Source: Lineus longissimus (Eukaryota; Nemertea; Pilidiophora; Heteronemertea; Lineidae). Taken from it: 64,000 nt of DNA. Position numbers and translations under genes: made by a program. The first letter of the stretch is position 1. Each line of letters opens with the position of its first letter. The stretch spans positions 25,623,491 to 25,687,490 of the forward strand of contig NC_088310.1 of NCBI RefSeq assembly GCF_910592395.1, read 5' to 3'. The notes under the pieces are model-generated. The model searched no databases. It saw nothing but the letters and a program-made list of their open reading frames with translations, and had not been told where the DNA came from. Below are positions 33,601 to 43,628 of this stretch, in pieces.

Positions 33601-35499
33601 TAAGTTTGCTCATGTCAGACTCTCAACCCTCAGACTTCAGTCTGGTCCCCACTTAGTTGAAGTTCTCACTTCTTCACTTCAAGGGGAGGCTGTTAAAAAG
33701 GGGATGAGTTCAATTGTTCCATCGATTTTATTATGATATTATGACATGTTTTCAAATTTCTATCATCAATTATATTCATGCCTGCTAAATGAATCTTAAA
33801 TGCGCATAATACAAATTCACTGTTCACCTACGTTGAATTTAATGCCACATGCCACCTGTAACAGTTGAACTTCCGTTTCAGCGTGATCAAATTAGAGCTG
33901 GAGGTCTGTCCCTGCACGTAAAAGAACAAACATACTCTCATTTCAGTGATCTAAGACCGTTTCAACTTCAAGTCAAGCCCCACTAGATATTATGCCCATG
34001 TCTGTCCAAGACATTCAACATGTTCAATAAGAATAGACATAGTCCTTCCAGTCCTGGTTAGTCTTTGAATGCAACATATGAGATTTGCTGTTCTGACTCT
34101 TTCGACATGTTATTAAGACGAGATGAAACATCAGGCTAAACGTACAGAAGAAGTTTATTATGTTCATGAATTACCACCAATAACAACCAGCATGCCAGCT
34201 GGACATTCTCAAGACGAGGTCCCATTTGTGTATCGTCTAATTCTGATAATATAATTGATAAAATTATATAGTTTATGAAGTATAACAAATAGATGTACAT
34301 GAATAGAGTAAGGTCAAAGCTCTCTTTTCAGTGACTTCTTCAAGTCTCACCTCCCTGAGAATAACTCTGTGTTGTCCAGCAGCATTGCATTTCAGAAAAG
34401 TTGTAGGCAAACTGAAAATATAGGAGGCAAATAATGCAAGACTTAAGTGTTTCTGCCAGGATTAGGAAATGGCAGATATCAGTCATTTTGATGAAAAAGG
34501 ACAGGGAGCAGTTTTGGCCGATAGCAGGGTGCCGTACTCTTCTATATGCCAATACTAAACACTGAGCCAGAACAAAATGTAATAACAGGGCTTTCCACAA
34601 AAGTTTACAAGTGTGTAGCAGGAGGTCCACCAAGCTCAGGGAATGGCCGCAATGCCTCATACCTTGTATTTCCGACAGTGCAGCCTTCAGATACAATCCA
34701 TTCAATGTCATCAGATTCACCAAGGTATTCAAGAGTCAGCTGAAATCAATCAGTGAAAAAAATTTGAGGTGGTCTGATACATAACCAATCGTCACTACGT
34801 GGGTGCATCCTATGTTTTCAAACGAAATCTCAGGAGATGAGAGAGATCTATGCCCAAAGATGGAATGGAACACTGAAACTAGGAAAACTAGATCATTGCC
34901 GGTATTTCAATTCTAATCTTAGGTTTCTCGGGCTGGGTTTGCCAATTGCATACTTACGGGGCTCCTCAAGTCAAATATGTCTTGTTCTCCAACAGAACTC
35001 TTATACCTAAACAGTGAAATAATACAGAATGAAAAGAAAGAAGGTTATTTCACTCAACTGCAACTGCAACTGGCAGAGCCGAGAGTGACAGTTAGTGTCA
35101 GTAGAACTTAGAAGAGTAACACTCACTCGAGTCACTGTGTTAAATTCATCAGTTCATTTGGACTTAGACTATGCCTCACATCAATTTACAGTGGGTCAGG
35201 GAGTTGCATCGGCTAGGTAAAGAGAGAGATGGCAACTAAGGTAAATGAATCCCAATTCTGGAAGTAACCATGCAAGCCAAGACACGAGCCGTGAAGGAAG
35301 TCCGAAATTAGGTACAGCCTGGCCCTAACGACACCAGTCATACTTTCGATTACCGGATGACTTAATTCAACAAAAAGTCACCCACTTCTCGATTTCTACC
35401 AATGACAAACCTCCAGTTGGGAGCTCCTTCCGCAATCAAACCAAACTCAAGGAGCATAACAATTATTGTGTAAAGATATGCTTTAAACGGATACATCAT
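17921..35499 (-). CDS. CATSPERE: CatSper channel auxiliary subunit epsilon (30 coding exons, 1,114 aa)
   Basis: Single-pass subunit whose large ectodomain helps form the extracellular canopy over the pore of the sperm flagellar CatSper calcium channel. I chained 30 exons by GT-AG sites; every junction keeps phase and the coding sum is 3,345 nt. Landmarks shared with vertebrate epsilon: DANFIVWEE, then a C-x-x-EAQTW stretch, WGPENY-C, VVDPNYSFC before the membrane, and an N-terminal LTLEYLGESDDIEW. Residues 1-24 form a signal peptide starting at a tandem ATGATG. The membrane helix is about residues 1039-1062, with a cytoplasmic tail of about 50 residues. Human epsilon is about 950 residues, so this is somewhat longer. 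Least certain are exon 16 (30369-30415) and the donors of exons 9 and 20. Beta and delta subunits share some motifs, but DANFIVWE fits epsilon best. Confidence 0.93.
19074..20998. repeat. 47-48 bp minisatellite, about 41 copies
   Basis: Head-to-tail units built on GCTTCAGTTGGGATTCATGT. The unit ends come in three classes: CCAACTACACACTG or CATTG (47 bp), CAGACTACACATTG, and CAAGGCGACGCATTG (48 bp). The core also alternates between TTGGGATTC, GGGGATTC and GGGGACTC. The first half holds almost only the CAACTACAC class; the second half mixes all three in recurring orders. It sits in the CATSPERE intron, downstream of the nested GPCR. Confidence 0.97.
21090..21095 (-). terminator. Candidate GPCR polyadenylation signal
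   Basis: AATAAA on the minus strand about 310 bases past the GPCR stop, just before the minisatellite. A separate signal here would let the nested gene end without reading through the array. Confidence 0.45.
21402..23216 (-). CDS. Intronless rhodopsin-class GPCR nested in a CATSPERE intron
   Basis: 604 aa from the first Met; translation more likely starts at Met26 (position 23141), where MKISLNMLIILVFATSC makes a good signal peptide. Residues 45-300 are a Ser/Thr-rich ectodomain with two copies of a repeat of about 40 aa (131-170, 170-209; KSEKYVDSS, TGIEN-EH). Seven helices follow: TM1 312-335 with GN, TM2 345-368, TM3 381-408, TM4 428-450, TM5 472-498, TM6 523-547, TM7 559-584. Cys381 and Cys458 can form the TM3-ECL2 disulphide. 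The DRY position reads QRA, and NPxxY is replaced by NNAANFYLY. The overall type resembles neuropeptide or FMRFamide-like receptors; the ligand is unknown. A single exon suggests retrocopy origin. Confidence 0.9.
   Translation of the reverse strand: MPSEYSIQFLISASVHTRRLLTVAIMKISLNMLIILVFATSCRSAPLVPLPREEIVVTSQATVFAATFTSEIAGDSVERITRNDNAGSFSGTNPAVQTSVSNVTDITASSRDPDQRGKTHESAKHWNGDISAATTPATVFSLMTKSEKYVDSSQQITGIENIEHWTESISAATTPASMSTLITKSEKYVDSSEQMTGIENTEHLTESITAVIMPSTVSSLPIATGTMNENCVDFCDEIMKHSTESNGVVTANVFVKASVSPASGLHIVPNSTSYFDLTGTDFPGQNTTSDSTLTETELAIIGSLRVAVRCLKTIGPPVITAVGVIGNVLTIMIMAKKHNRNNCTCFLMAVVGVLDLLIICLWLLAIWMPRIWPDVIPKPICQVILSQAMLQSTSVAVLTFMTAQRAYCIYRPVQSRLILSTMKCTRRVVIGLILATILWYIPLFITVGLAKNPTKGGCSIKSTQFHTTFPRIYTILDVLLYVVVPFLSILGSNVALLVKMKSAAKKRARLQQVPEDKRESSITKLLLVVSFAVLILVMPVRVVFILRELHFFKTRAEKLSLALAVTRQLSYINNAANFYLYILGGGEKFKAELRSLCACCKRRG
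23549..23566. repeat. Poly-C tract in CATSPERE intron 28
   Basis: A C run broken by a single A lies just inside the intron after exon 28 (on the minus strand a G run close behind the donor). Such G runs can affect splicing. Confidence 0.7.
23934..24196. repeat. Degenerate tandem repeat, about four units, carrying a splice donor
   Basis: Units near 23934, 24025, 24093 and 24166 share TAGATTCAATCTATTGCTTA and CATATCAAG. On the minus strand most units read CTTGATATGTAAGCAAT or close to it. The last of these is the actual donor of CATSPERE exon 27 (ends 24188). Confidence 0.85.
24550..24590. repeat. GAATTC-type microsatellite
   Basis: A run of AGAATTC units passing into CGAAATTC variants: short, palindromic and purely simple sequence. 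Confidence 0.85.
26198..26375 (+). pseudogene. Possible frame-shifted PAN/apple-like exon fragment
   Basis: After an acceptor-like TTTCGCACAG ending at 26198, one frame reads EFVFTKKTNDASLEFMF and then HSKLECTRECIR, a C-x-x-x-C pattern like the helix of PAN domains. A second frame then continues STGIIYDVWRKSCAIYY, like the following PAN strands. The two halves need a frame change. It lies inside CATSPERE intron 24, opposite strand. It may be a dead exon related to the PAN genes nearby, or chance. Confidence 0.3.
27747..31745 (-). other. CATSPERE: CATSPERE exons 12-22: beta-propeller region
   Basis: Exons: 31620-31745 (TTAVWDVDHFGMFCCS), 31336-31441, 31046-31083 (only 38 nt), 30635-30717, 30369-30415 (47 nt, uncertain), 30103-30288, 29652-29783, 29020-29278, 28689-28772, 28180-28259, 27747-27905 (ending LYPDNHCV). 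Repeating blade-like strands such as VIVLMTSNKVYYGKSG and DALFVFGLNGVESF fit the seven-bladed propeller of CatSper beta-type ectodomains. Confidence 0.85.
31995..35499 (-). other. CATSPERE: CATSPERE exons 1-11: signal peptide and N-terminal domain
   Basis: Exons in transcript order: 35411-35499 (MMYPFKAYLYTIIVM signal peptide), 34958-35006, 34663-34739, 34351-34411, 33832-33911, 33410-33455, 33324-33380, 32989-33069 (VNVWIVDEAWASEEE), 32832-32912, 32413-32540, 31995-32090 (CWVFFIDSEFPDYN). Exons are very small, 46-128 nt. This matches the epsilon N-terminal domain preceding the propeller. Confidence 0.87.
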
Positions 35500-36825
35500 A
35501 GAAACATGAAAAATCAACAGACATTCAAATGTCACCGCCAAAAAACTTGGCCACTTTTTTTTCTTGAATTAAAAAGAAATTGTGATTAATTCCACATTGG
35601 CCGTGGCGGCCGCCGATGAAAAAGACCAGAGGTAGAATCCTGAGCAGGTCGATTCCGTCATCATTATATTTATATTTTCTCATGAGATACACTGCGTTCG
35701 GAGTGTATGAGATACACTGCGTTCGGAGTGTATCAAAAAGGGCTAGTTTCCCTACTTTCCTTTGTTCCAGATGTTTTACAGCAACACTTCTACCCACGCA
35801 AGCAGCCGTGAATATCATAAAAACCACCCTTTTCCTTATCCATTTCCTTACCCTGTCCCCCCCCCCCCCCCCAATTAATCACCAGGCCTCTCACTTTTTT
35901 GACTACCCATGGAGGTCAAGTGTGATAGACTACAACTCCCTCGCCTAACCAACCCCGGAAAATCTAAATCTTCTACTCCGAGCATTACGAGTCACAATAG
36001 GCTACATCACACCCGTATGGTCTCTATTGAAAAGACCCTAAAGACCAGGATGCAGATGTAGATGGGATTCATTTGTTGTTTTTCACTAATTGATGACTTT
36101 CCGACTTAACTTTATAACACGACCAGTTATTCACATCTCTGTCATAAAGATGGATAGACTTATGACGACGACGCCGTTTATCCTTGGCGAATAGTAACAA
36201 TCGGATTTTAAATGTTTATCATATCTTTTAAAGGGGGACTATAGGCAGGAGCAAAGGGGCTAATTTGGCCATCTTCAAGTGACTAGTATAAACAGTAACG
36301 GCCCTCGGTCACGTCTGACTCAGCACTGAATATATTCCTCGGAGGCCAACAAGCGTGAATCATTTCGACGTACTGTGAGATGTGAGAGACCCCTATTGGC
36401 GACGTTGTGAAACGTTATACATGTATATCTTGCCTGCCTATAGCTGCTGCCTATATTGATCCTTTCACAGCATAATATCAGCATAGTACCTTGTCATATT
36501 TTTCAAGCCATTCGATAATGACACGATGTTAACAAAAGTCACTACATGTATTTCCACATTATCAGTATATTATACTCGATCAGATTTCAATTGTAATGGC
36601 TTTATTTGTTGATGATCTCAGTATTTGCTGTTAAAATGCATCCAATATGTTTATGATTAATCGCGGGGCGATTGTTTACCCTGTGAGTCCAATCTCGAAC
36701 TGTATTGTTAATTCACCTGAAATAAAATATGCTCGCTGAGAAAGATGCATTCAGTGGTCAGAACACATCTTAGCCGAACAGTTCTTTCGGCTCCGCGGCT
36801 TTCGTGGATACAACCATTGTATAAA
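35500..36825. other. Divergent spacer between CATSPERE and PLG1
   Basis: The start codons of CATSPERE (-) and PLG1 (+) are about 1.3 kb apart. The spacer holds a duplicated dyad element (35686-35734) and a long poly-C run near 35858-35872. No coding exon was seen. Promoters of both genes are expected here, but no clear TATA box was recognised. Confidence 0.6.
35686..35734. repeat. Duplicated 24-bp dyad (GATACACTGCGTTCGGAGTGTATC type)
   Basis: Two copies, offset by 25 bp, of a hairpin element whose arms are GATACACT and AGTGTATC with the loop GCGTTCGG. Related elements with the core CACTGCGTCCGGAGTG occur at 41781 and 46978. Confidence 0.85.
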
Positions 36826-38419
36826 ATGATAACTGGTTTCCAATTTTGTTTGGTGGTCCTGCTTGCTGTAGCAATGTCAAAGGCTGACCAAATAAGCTGG
36901 AACGCCCGCCGGCAATGTCCGGACAAGGTCCCAAAATCACTGTCGCCGATAAAGACTGGCCCAGCAGACTCTCTGCTGCGATGCGGCTTGCAATGCGCCG
37001 GAGATGAACAATGCAATTCGTTCTACTACAAGGACGACTGCGAGTTGTATTCTAACACAGCTGATATAAATTGTGGCGGCTTCGAGGAGGCGACCATCTC
37101 GAAAAGGGCCGGTTACTTTCAAGTAAGAAGGGTAGGTGTATACATGTATATGTCATTTGAATTATTCTATATACAGTTCCGTGGCTTTTGTCATTTTTTA
37201 TTTCAGTTCATTGTTTCAGAGGTTTATTGCCTAATCAATCAAGTTATTCGTCGAGTATATTGAAATCGAAATCGGTTCTCAAGTGGTTCATTTTGTGAAT
37301 AAGGATGGAAAACATGTATATACTACAGCGCATGGTCCCCATTCCGAGGCAAACTTCTTTTTCCTTTCAGAAATGTAAAGGTTCTAGCTGCCTCTGCACA
37401 AAACGATTCAAAGGGAAAGACTGCACTTTTGACACGGCTTGTAAGATTCCTCTTCCTTACATTCCTCGTTCTTTCATGATATCTCCATATTCCTCGTACT
37501 ATAGTGACTGTATACTTAGTATGAAAGCCGATTTATGAGTCGTCGCGTGACTAAATTCGCATTTCGCACTTCGTCGTTCGTGGTGGTTCGAAAGGGTCGC
37601 GAAAAGAATATTATGTCACAGCCAATGGATTATGGTTTTTCTCAAATTCTCGTATTTCTGCTTCGTAAGAAGAAAAGTTAAAATGTCCCATTTTCTTTAG
37701 ATACCACGTCTTACCTGCCCATGGACGAAATACAGAACAACACGGTGATCGGCACTGGTCTCATCCCGACAGTGACTGGTGGGGATCCCGCCCTCGTCCC
37801 AGGAAAGGACGACATGGCAGTTCACCTCAAGCACCCAGTGTACCTCGACTTCGGAAACCAGCGCACGCGATGCTTTGCAAACTACGATCTTTGCAGCAAG
37901 GGTGCAACAATTGCCTTGTGGTTGTTTATTACAGATGCCGCTGGTAAAGTTCCAAACTACATCCTTTCCAGCGGGGCCCAGACAAGTTCTTCGAGTGGTG
38001 GTATCAAGTTGAAATACAACAATGATGGTTATGCACGTTTGAGGTTAAAGACCTCTACGCGGCTTTACCCCAAGAATGATGCAAAATGGAAAATGCAACT
38101 ACAAACCTGGTACCACGTTGCAATCACCTGGAGTGTCGAGGATGGTCTGGCTGTCTATCTTAATGGCGCCCTGGGAATCGAAGACGCGACCTGGACACCA
38201 ATCACCCCAGTCGTTGACAAATATAAAACCTTCGTGATGGGACGCACGAACAGTTTCATTCAACCTGGACAAATATCGAGCAAGATTCTACCACATATTG
38301 CGGAATATTATGGCCAGTTTTATGTTGACGATTTGATAATTTCCGAGGAGCGGTATTCGGCAGCGACGATTTCAGATATTTACCACACGCCGAATTACAA
38401 TGGGTCAGGCGCCAAGTAA
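36826..38419 (+). CDS. PLG1: secreted PAN/EGF-like/LamG-like protein (3 exons, 364 aa)
   Basis: No known symbol; PLG is a working name for this window. Exons: 36826-37131, 37371-37440, 37701-38419; phases agree. Exon 1 gives a signal peptide (MITGFQFCLVVLLAVAMSKA) and a PAN/apple-like domain (CGLQCAGDEQCNSFYY, then CELYS). The 70-nt exon 2 encodes KCKGSSCLCTKRFKGKDC, the end of an EGF-like fold. Exon 3 is a concanavalin-like LamG domain of about 230 aa (WYHVAITWSVEDGLAVYLNG, VDDLIISEERY). A longer start at 36745 is open, but only Met at 36826 begins the signal peptide. A GTAAGA donor ten bases upstream of 37131 is an alternative. Probably an extracellular, possibly glycan-binding protein. Confidence 0.88.
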
Positions 38420-38859
38420 GGCATCAAGAAGTCTGTCATATCGAAGATTTCGAGAAAATATAAAATCTCAGTGCAATGAAGAATGAAGTTTTGATAGTGC
38501 CGACTATTCTTAACCCAGACTCGACAACACGATACAACATCTAGAATCTACACAATTTAAGGGACGGAGGAAAGCGATTAGGCGTTACGGCGAAGACGAT
38601 TTCGTCTGATTCTATACATTTATCAAGAATTGAGCGCTCCGCACATGCCGATCTACCGTCGTATATCCATCCTTCACCACCGATAACTCCCCTATCATAC
38701 TCCGCCCTGATCGGCCGTCAGAAGGGCTGTTACCTAATCGGTAGTCTCCCTGCATACCCTTCCTCACTCTTGGTTATCGCACGAGACACGCACTGAAAGC
38801 GATCATAACTGAAGACGGCTCCAGGCATGCTGACCTGACCCTAATGCACAGTGCATGTT

Positions 38860-38901
38860 GTATAGAACATGGAGGTATTATTATAATACCTCCATGTATA
38901 G
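38860..38901. other. 31-bp perfect palindrome inserted with 6-bp target duplication
   Basis: 38867-38897 is a perfect odd palindrome whose left arm is ACATGGAGGTATTAT. GTATAG flanks it (38860-38865 and 38896-38901). Unit 2 has a single GTATAG and no palindrome at the same place (about 44069), an empty site. Confidence 0.92.
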
Positions 38902-39113
38902 AAGAAGGGTGACCTGATCCGGTGGTTCGCACTATCAATTCAGGCCGCGCCGTCATTCAATGACTTTGTGTGGAGCAATTTGATTTGCCACCCGTTTATG
39001 ATGGTGCGTCTACTTGGCGGGAGTTATCGGCGGTGAAAAGAGGAGACTTTAGGAGTGATATTCACCTCCGATAAGTCGGCATGGCTCCAAAAAGGAAATT
39101 TTTTGCTCATTTC

Positions 39114-39119
39114 AATAAA
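39114..39119 (+). terminator. Candidate PLG1 polyadenylation signal
   Basis: AATAAA about 700 bases after the PLG1 stop; conserved in unit 2 behind the truncated copy (about 44291). Confidence 0.4.
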
Positions 39120-39524
39120 AACGTGTCAACACATGTATGCCATGGTTTAGGTTAAGATTCAAGCAAAACCTACTGTGTGTGACTGTAGAACTATCATTAA
39201 AACAATGATCGAATATTTAACAATGGGCATTGTTATATTTACGACCAATTACAGGGTGTAACAAAACTACTGATACAATATAATATGATCGGTTTAATTC
39301 ATTTTAATGCATCTGATGCAGTCAAATGAAACCAATAATGACAATAACTCAAGCCTCAACGACTTTTTATAATTCAATTTCTATAATGGTATCCTTGTGC
39401 GCATCAAAAATAAAAACGACTGGTCCATTACAGTAATGACTGGTGTTCGTTATGAATTCATTTATTATGATTGTTTAATTGATTGCGTGATATTTTATTT
39501 GCATAACAAAAATTAACGTTACCA

Positions 39525-39533
39525 ATATATATA
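39525..39533 (+). promoter_or_regulatory. Candidate TATA box of PLG2a
   Basis: TATATATAG lies about 105-115 bases upstream of the start codon, in a stretch identical in unit 2 (44701-44709). Confidence 0.45.
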
Positions 39534-39638
39534 GAGTCAGGCGGATTAAACTCTTATGAGACCTGAAACAATTCAGACGCAGCTTACAAATACATAATGC
39601 GTGATACGTTGGTCGCGTGTATAACGGAGGAAACCATC

Positions 39639-41623
39639 ATGACGCTGAAGTTAACTTGTATTTTAATCGTGTTTCCACTTGTTACTGGTTCTGACGTGAT
39701 GACTTGGAGACAGGAGAAGCCTGAACAGTGTCCGGAAAAGGTGCCTACTACTCTCAAACCGATTAAGACTGCCGCCGCAACGAGTTTGATCTACTGTGCG
39801 TTAAAGTGCACCGAATATCCAAGCTGTCTGTCTTTTTACTATAAACAGGACACCGACAACTGTATGATGTATCCCAAAGCTGCTGACAAAGATTGTACGG
39901 GTTTCGAGGATAAGGCTGTCGCTGCGAATGCAGGATATTTTGAACTTCAGAAGGTAGGTGGAAACGTCCCTGGCAGCCCCGAACCGACGGCATGCAGTGC
40001 AAAACAGTGGTATTGACTGCCATCTTTTTCATTTTGGGCAAAACGCACGAGGCGGATGGAAAATGCATTCGGACAACCGTGTGAACGGCCCTATTATCAC
40101 TTAATGGCAACTTGATGACGCCCCGGTCATTTTACGAGCGGGGCGTGATATTGGAAACGAAAGGCTCTAGTGCCTTCTCCCAGAAGAAATTTAAGTGCCA
40201 AATGTGAGTTTTTTGGGCATCTGATGGGCAAAACAAGATTACTACTTCTTGGGGAACAGGCAGCCCGTGGAAAAATATTCATTTGTGAGAAAGGCCGGGG
40301 AGGGCGCCACCTCCTAAATCCACTGCTTACCTTCAGATGTTCAGAAAATAAATAGTATATACCGGTACTCTAATAAGACATCAATTTTTTTATTCAGAAA
40401 TGTAGCGGCTCAAGTTGTAGCTGTGCTGAGACTTTCCGAGGAAAAGAATGCAATATCAATGCTGTTGGTAAGAATACAATATAGATAGTAAAGAGATGAC
40501 TCTGACAACGGGCTGGGACAGTATATAGCAGCTAATTCCTCAATAAGTGTCGTGCTGCAAGGCGGGATTTCTCTTCGTAACTTGCTCTTCATCCTGAGGA
40601 AATCAGGGGTGTTCGCTTCTCCGGCCCTGCTCACAAACATAATGGTTTGTGTGAACCCCTGATTTCCTCAGAATGCTTGTAAAAACCTGGGGCTCTATAT
40701 GAACAAGAAACAAAAACGTATGTACCTCTGTACATGCATACTTCAATGATTCGTTAAAAAAGACTGAAATACTAAATAAGTTTCATTCAGCAAAGCGATT
40801 CGTTCTTTAGCTTACGATTTTATGAGTAAAAGTTTCCTGAAATCATATCTGCAGTTGATCAACAACAATATACACCGTTAGTTAACAAAGTTTTGAGAAA
40901 AACCAGTCTAATGATCGATTGTCTTTCGTTGTAGACGCTGCGTCCTTCCTGCCTATGGAAGAGGTCAAGGATGGCAAGCTTGTTGGTCATGGGTTCACAC
41001 CCACAGTGAAGAATGCTGTACCGCCAGATACTGTTCCAAGATTTGTCTCAGGAAAAGTCGGCAAGGCAGTCCATATAAAGCATCCAATCTTCTTTGATTT
41101 CGGAGACCACCGCAGCCGATGTTTCGGTAATCCTGATAAATGCAATAATGGTTTTACTGCGGCTATGTGGGTGTACATCCTTAGTGCGACCGATAATGAA
41201 GGGTATATCATATCGAGCGGTGGCCAGACATACCAAAGTAACGTTGGGGTGGCAGTGTTGCATGTCAAGGCAGGATACGTACTATATGAAGTGAGAACGA
41301 CTTCTCACAAATATACCGGGAAGGTCAACATTGGGCTACTGGAGTGGTATCACCTGGCATTCACCTGGAGTGTTCAGGATGGTCTAGAGATCTATATGAA
41401 TGGGAAACGTGTAGTTAAAAACACGACAGTAACGACCAAGACGTTGGTTCCAGACCTTCATACTACTTTCAGCATCGGGAATGCGAACAACAACCTATTT
41501 GGCTTCAGCAAATTTTTTGGAAAATGTTACATGGATGATCTTATTGTCTGGGAAAAACGTTTGACGGCTCAGTCTATTTCGGAGCTTTATTACACACCTA
41601 ACTACGGAACAACAGGACCATGA
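39639..41623 (+). CDS. PLG2a: secreted PAN/EGF-like/LamG-like protein (3 exons, 357 aa)
   Basis: Exons: 39639-39953, 40398-40467, 40935-41623. Same architecture and intron phases as PLG1, including the 70-nt EGF-like exon (KCSGSSCSCAETFRGKEC). The signal peptide is MTLKLTCILIVFPLVTGSDV. The PAN-like part has CALKCTEYPSCLSFYY and CMMYP. LamG-like part: WYHLAFTWSVQDGLEIYMNG and DDLIVWEKRLTAQSISELYY. An upstream in-frame ATG at 39597 would put 14 polar residues ahead of the signal peptide, so 39639 is preferred. No canonical polyadenylation signal was seen close behind: the site used by PLG2b reads AGGAAA here. Confidence 0.9.
40594..40671. mobile_element. Fold-back element in PLG2a intron 2
   Basis: Perfect 17-bp arms CTGAGGAAATCAGGGGT and the complement ending at 40671 enclose about 43 bp that itself holds a short hairpin (CACAAAC...GTTTGTG). 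It is conserved in PLG2b at 45768-45845, so it predates the duplication. It may be a tiny MITE. Confidence 0.75.
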
Positions 41624-41780
41624 TCGCCGGATACAGACACACTGGCAAAGTGTATGTGCGCCGTGCATTTAGGAAAAGCTTAGTCAGGGGTGTATAGCCA
41701 GCTTTTTGGTGCTGGGGAAGGTAGACTCGCTGGGCAGTCCATTGCGTCATCCTAATTGGGTCTCCTTATAAGGAACAAGG

Positions 41781-41808
41781 CCGGTCCACTGCGTCCGGAG
41801 TGTACCGG
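41781..41808. repeat. Dyad element, CACTGCGTCCGGAGTG core
   Basis: CCGGTCCACT pairs with AGTGTACCGG (9 of 10) around a GCGTCCGG loop. It is related to the pair at 35686 and repeated at 46978-47005. Confidence 0.75.
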
Positions 41809-43217
41809 GGAAGGGGGCAAAATGACACTTTTTGAAAAGAAGTAAAAAATACAAGATATTTACGTGAGCCAATCTGGTGTCAGTCAAGGTTGGCAAACCT
41901 GCGATTACTGCATTAAACGACAACATATTGTGTCGATCACGAGTGTATCATCCCATGCTGGCATTTTTGTGATTGGTCCTTTCCGATGATCTGATGACAC
42001 TTTTGACTCCCGAAGGGTAACATATGGGCCACAAACTAGGAAACGTGGCTTTTTCTCTTCGACCATCCTAGGCAATGGACGCATATCAGGGACGCGGTTA
42101 ATTTCTACGGTAATCCATAATTTCCGATTATTCCTCAGGTATGTGAGGCTGAAGGCTAAATTGTTGAGAGCCAGGCATGAAAATCATGTTCCCGTTCCTG
42201 ATATGGCCTCATAGCCAAGGTTGGTCATATCCCGTCTGCGCTTCTATCCACTAATTAGGCCTATTGGGTTGTTCTATATTCTATCAAGTTAATCCCCCTC
42301 TCTGTAAAATTATCCCAACAAAATCATGAAACATATATCGAGTATTTTAGTTGATTCTTTCGGTATCTCTCTGCTGAGCGACCGCAGTCCCTCTTGCATC
42401 GAAATTGTGAGTCAAGATCTCACCTCTGGGTATAGGCAAACTTGCGTTAAACTGGGTATCGGCTGATGGTTTTATTCTACTGTAGAACGAACATCCAATA
42501 TCTAGCGATCCGTAATAGATGTAAAGAAATTATTTGATAATAAAGTAAAATTTGAATTTGAATTTTGCTAATTTGAGATTACCTGCCAGTTGGCTGAAAA
42601 GAGTGGAAATATCAACGTTTGTCCAATTTGTCAAAAATCATCAAAATATTTCCGTGGTCAACTACCAGTTTACTTTTCACCATTTACTTGCCCGACTCTC
42701 TGGAATATCATATCAATATTTCAGATTCACAACCCCACGCAGTATCTGATGTGTCGCGGTCAAACATTGACAATTTAACTGCTAAAAGGCTTAAAAAATC
42801 AATGGTGGTGGTCTTGTCTCATATACGTTGTCCCTACGTATAAGCTCCCGCAAGGTGGCCAGTGTGTAACCACTACTGCATGGCCAGTTCCGGGCCTCTC
42901 TCTGTAATGTAATCACGAGAGAGTTTGAATATGGGGAATGATTGCCACCTGGCCTCTACCAGGTATGTACCGAATCAAACATGACCAGTTTAAATGTTAA
43001 CGGCTCATCCGTTGAAGAAATGTTGTAATCCAAAACTGTCAGGATAATGACAGTGTTTCTGTTTTCTCGAAATTCCTTTCGGGTTGCATGATGTTCGAAT
43101 TGATTCTGCCCGGAGAAGGTCGCAATTAAGTTAGCGGGTGGCAGGATGTGAACGCAGACCTCATCAACACATGGAAATGCCAAAAGCCAACACTTTTTTT
43201 TTAATCAGGACTTTACC

Positions 43218-43628
43218 AGTGTTAACAATGATGGTTATGCACGTTTGAGGTTAAAGACCTCTACGCGGCTTTACCCCAAGAATGATGCAAAATGGAAAAT
43301 GCAACTACAAACCTGGTACCACGTTGCAATCACCTGGAGTGTCGAGGATGGTCTGGCTGTCTATCTTAATGGCGCCCTGGCAATCGAAGACGCGACCTGG
43401 ACACATGCAATCACCCCAGTCGTTGACAAATATAAAACCTTCGTCATGGGACGCACGAACGCTTTCATTCAACCTGGACAAATATCGAGCAAGATTCCAC
43501 CACATATTGCGGACTATTATGGCAAGTTTTATGTTGACGATTTGATAATTTTCGAGGAGCGGTATTCGGCAGCGACGATTTCAGATATTTACCACACGCC
43601 GAATTACAATGGGTCAGGCGCCAAGTAA
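43218..43628 (+). pseudogene. PLG1 copy truncated at the duplication junction
   Basis: Only the last part of PLG1 exon 3 (from NDGYARLRLKTS to the stop) is present; signal peptide, PAN and EGF-like exons are absent because the breakpoint lies inside exon 3. The remaining frame is open with few changes (for example a one-codon insertion at WTHAITP). Without promoter or 5' exons it is probably not expressed as a protein. Confidence 0.9.

Larger units (their letters stand above)
38018..43217 (+). repeat. Tandem segmental duplication, unit 1
   Basis: About 5.2 kb from the middle of PLG1 exon 3 through PLG2a to a point where AACAATGATGG sequence begins again. It is almost identical to 43218-48991. 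The junction at about 43217 joins the unit end (GACTTTACCAGTGT) directly to the middle of PLG1 exon 3, with AACAATGATGG at the seam. Confidence 0.93.

Noticed and set aside
40410-40640. Minus-strand frame recurring at 45632-45814
   Set aside because: It is antisense to the 70-nt PLG2 exon and its intron and is present twice only because of the duplication.
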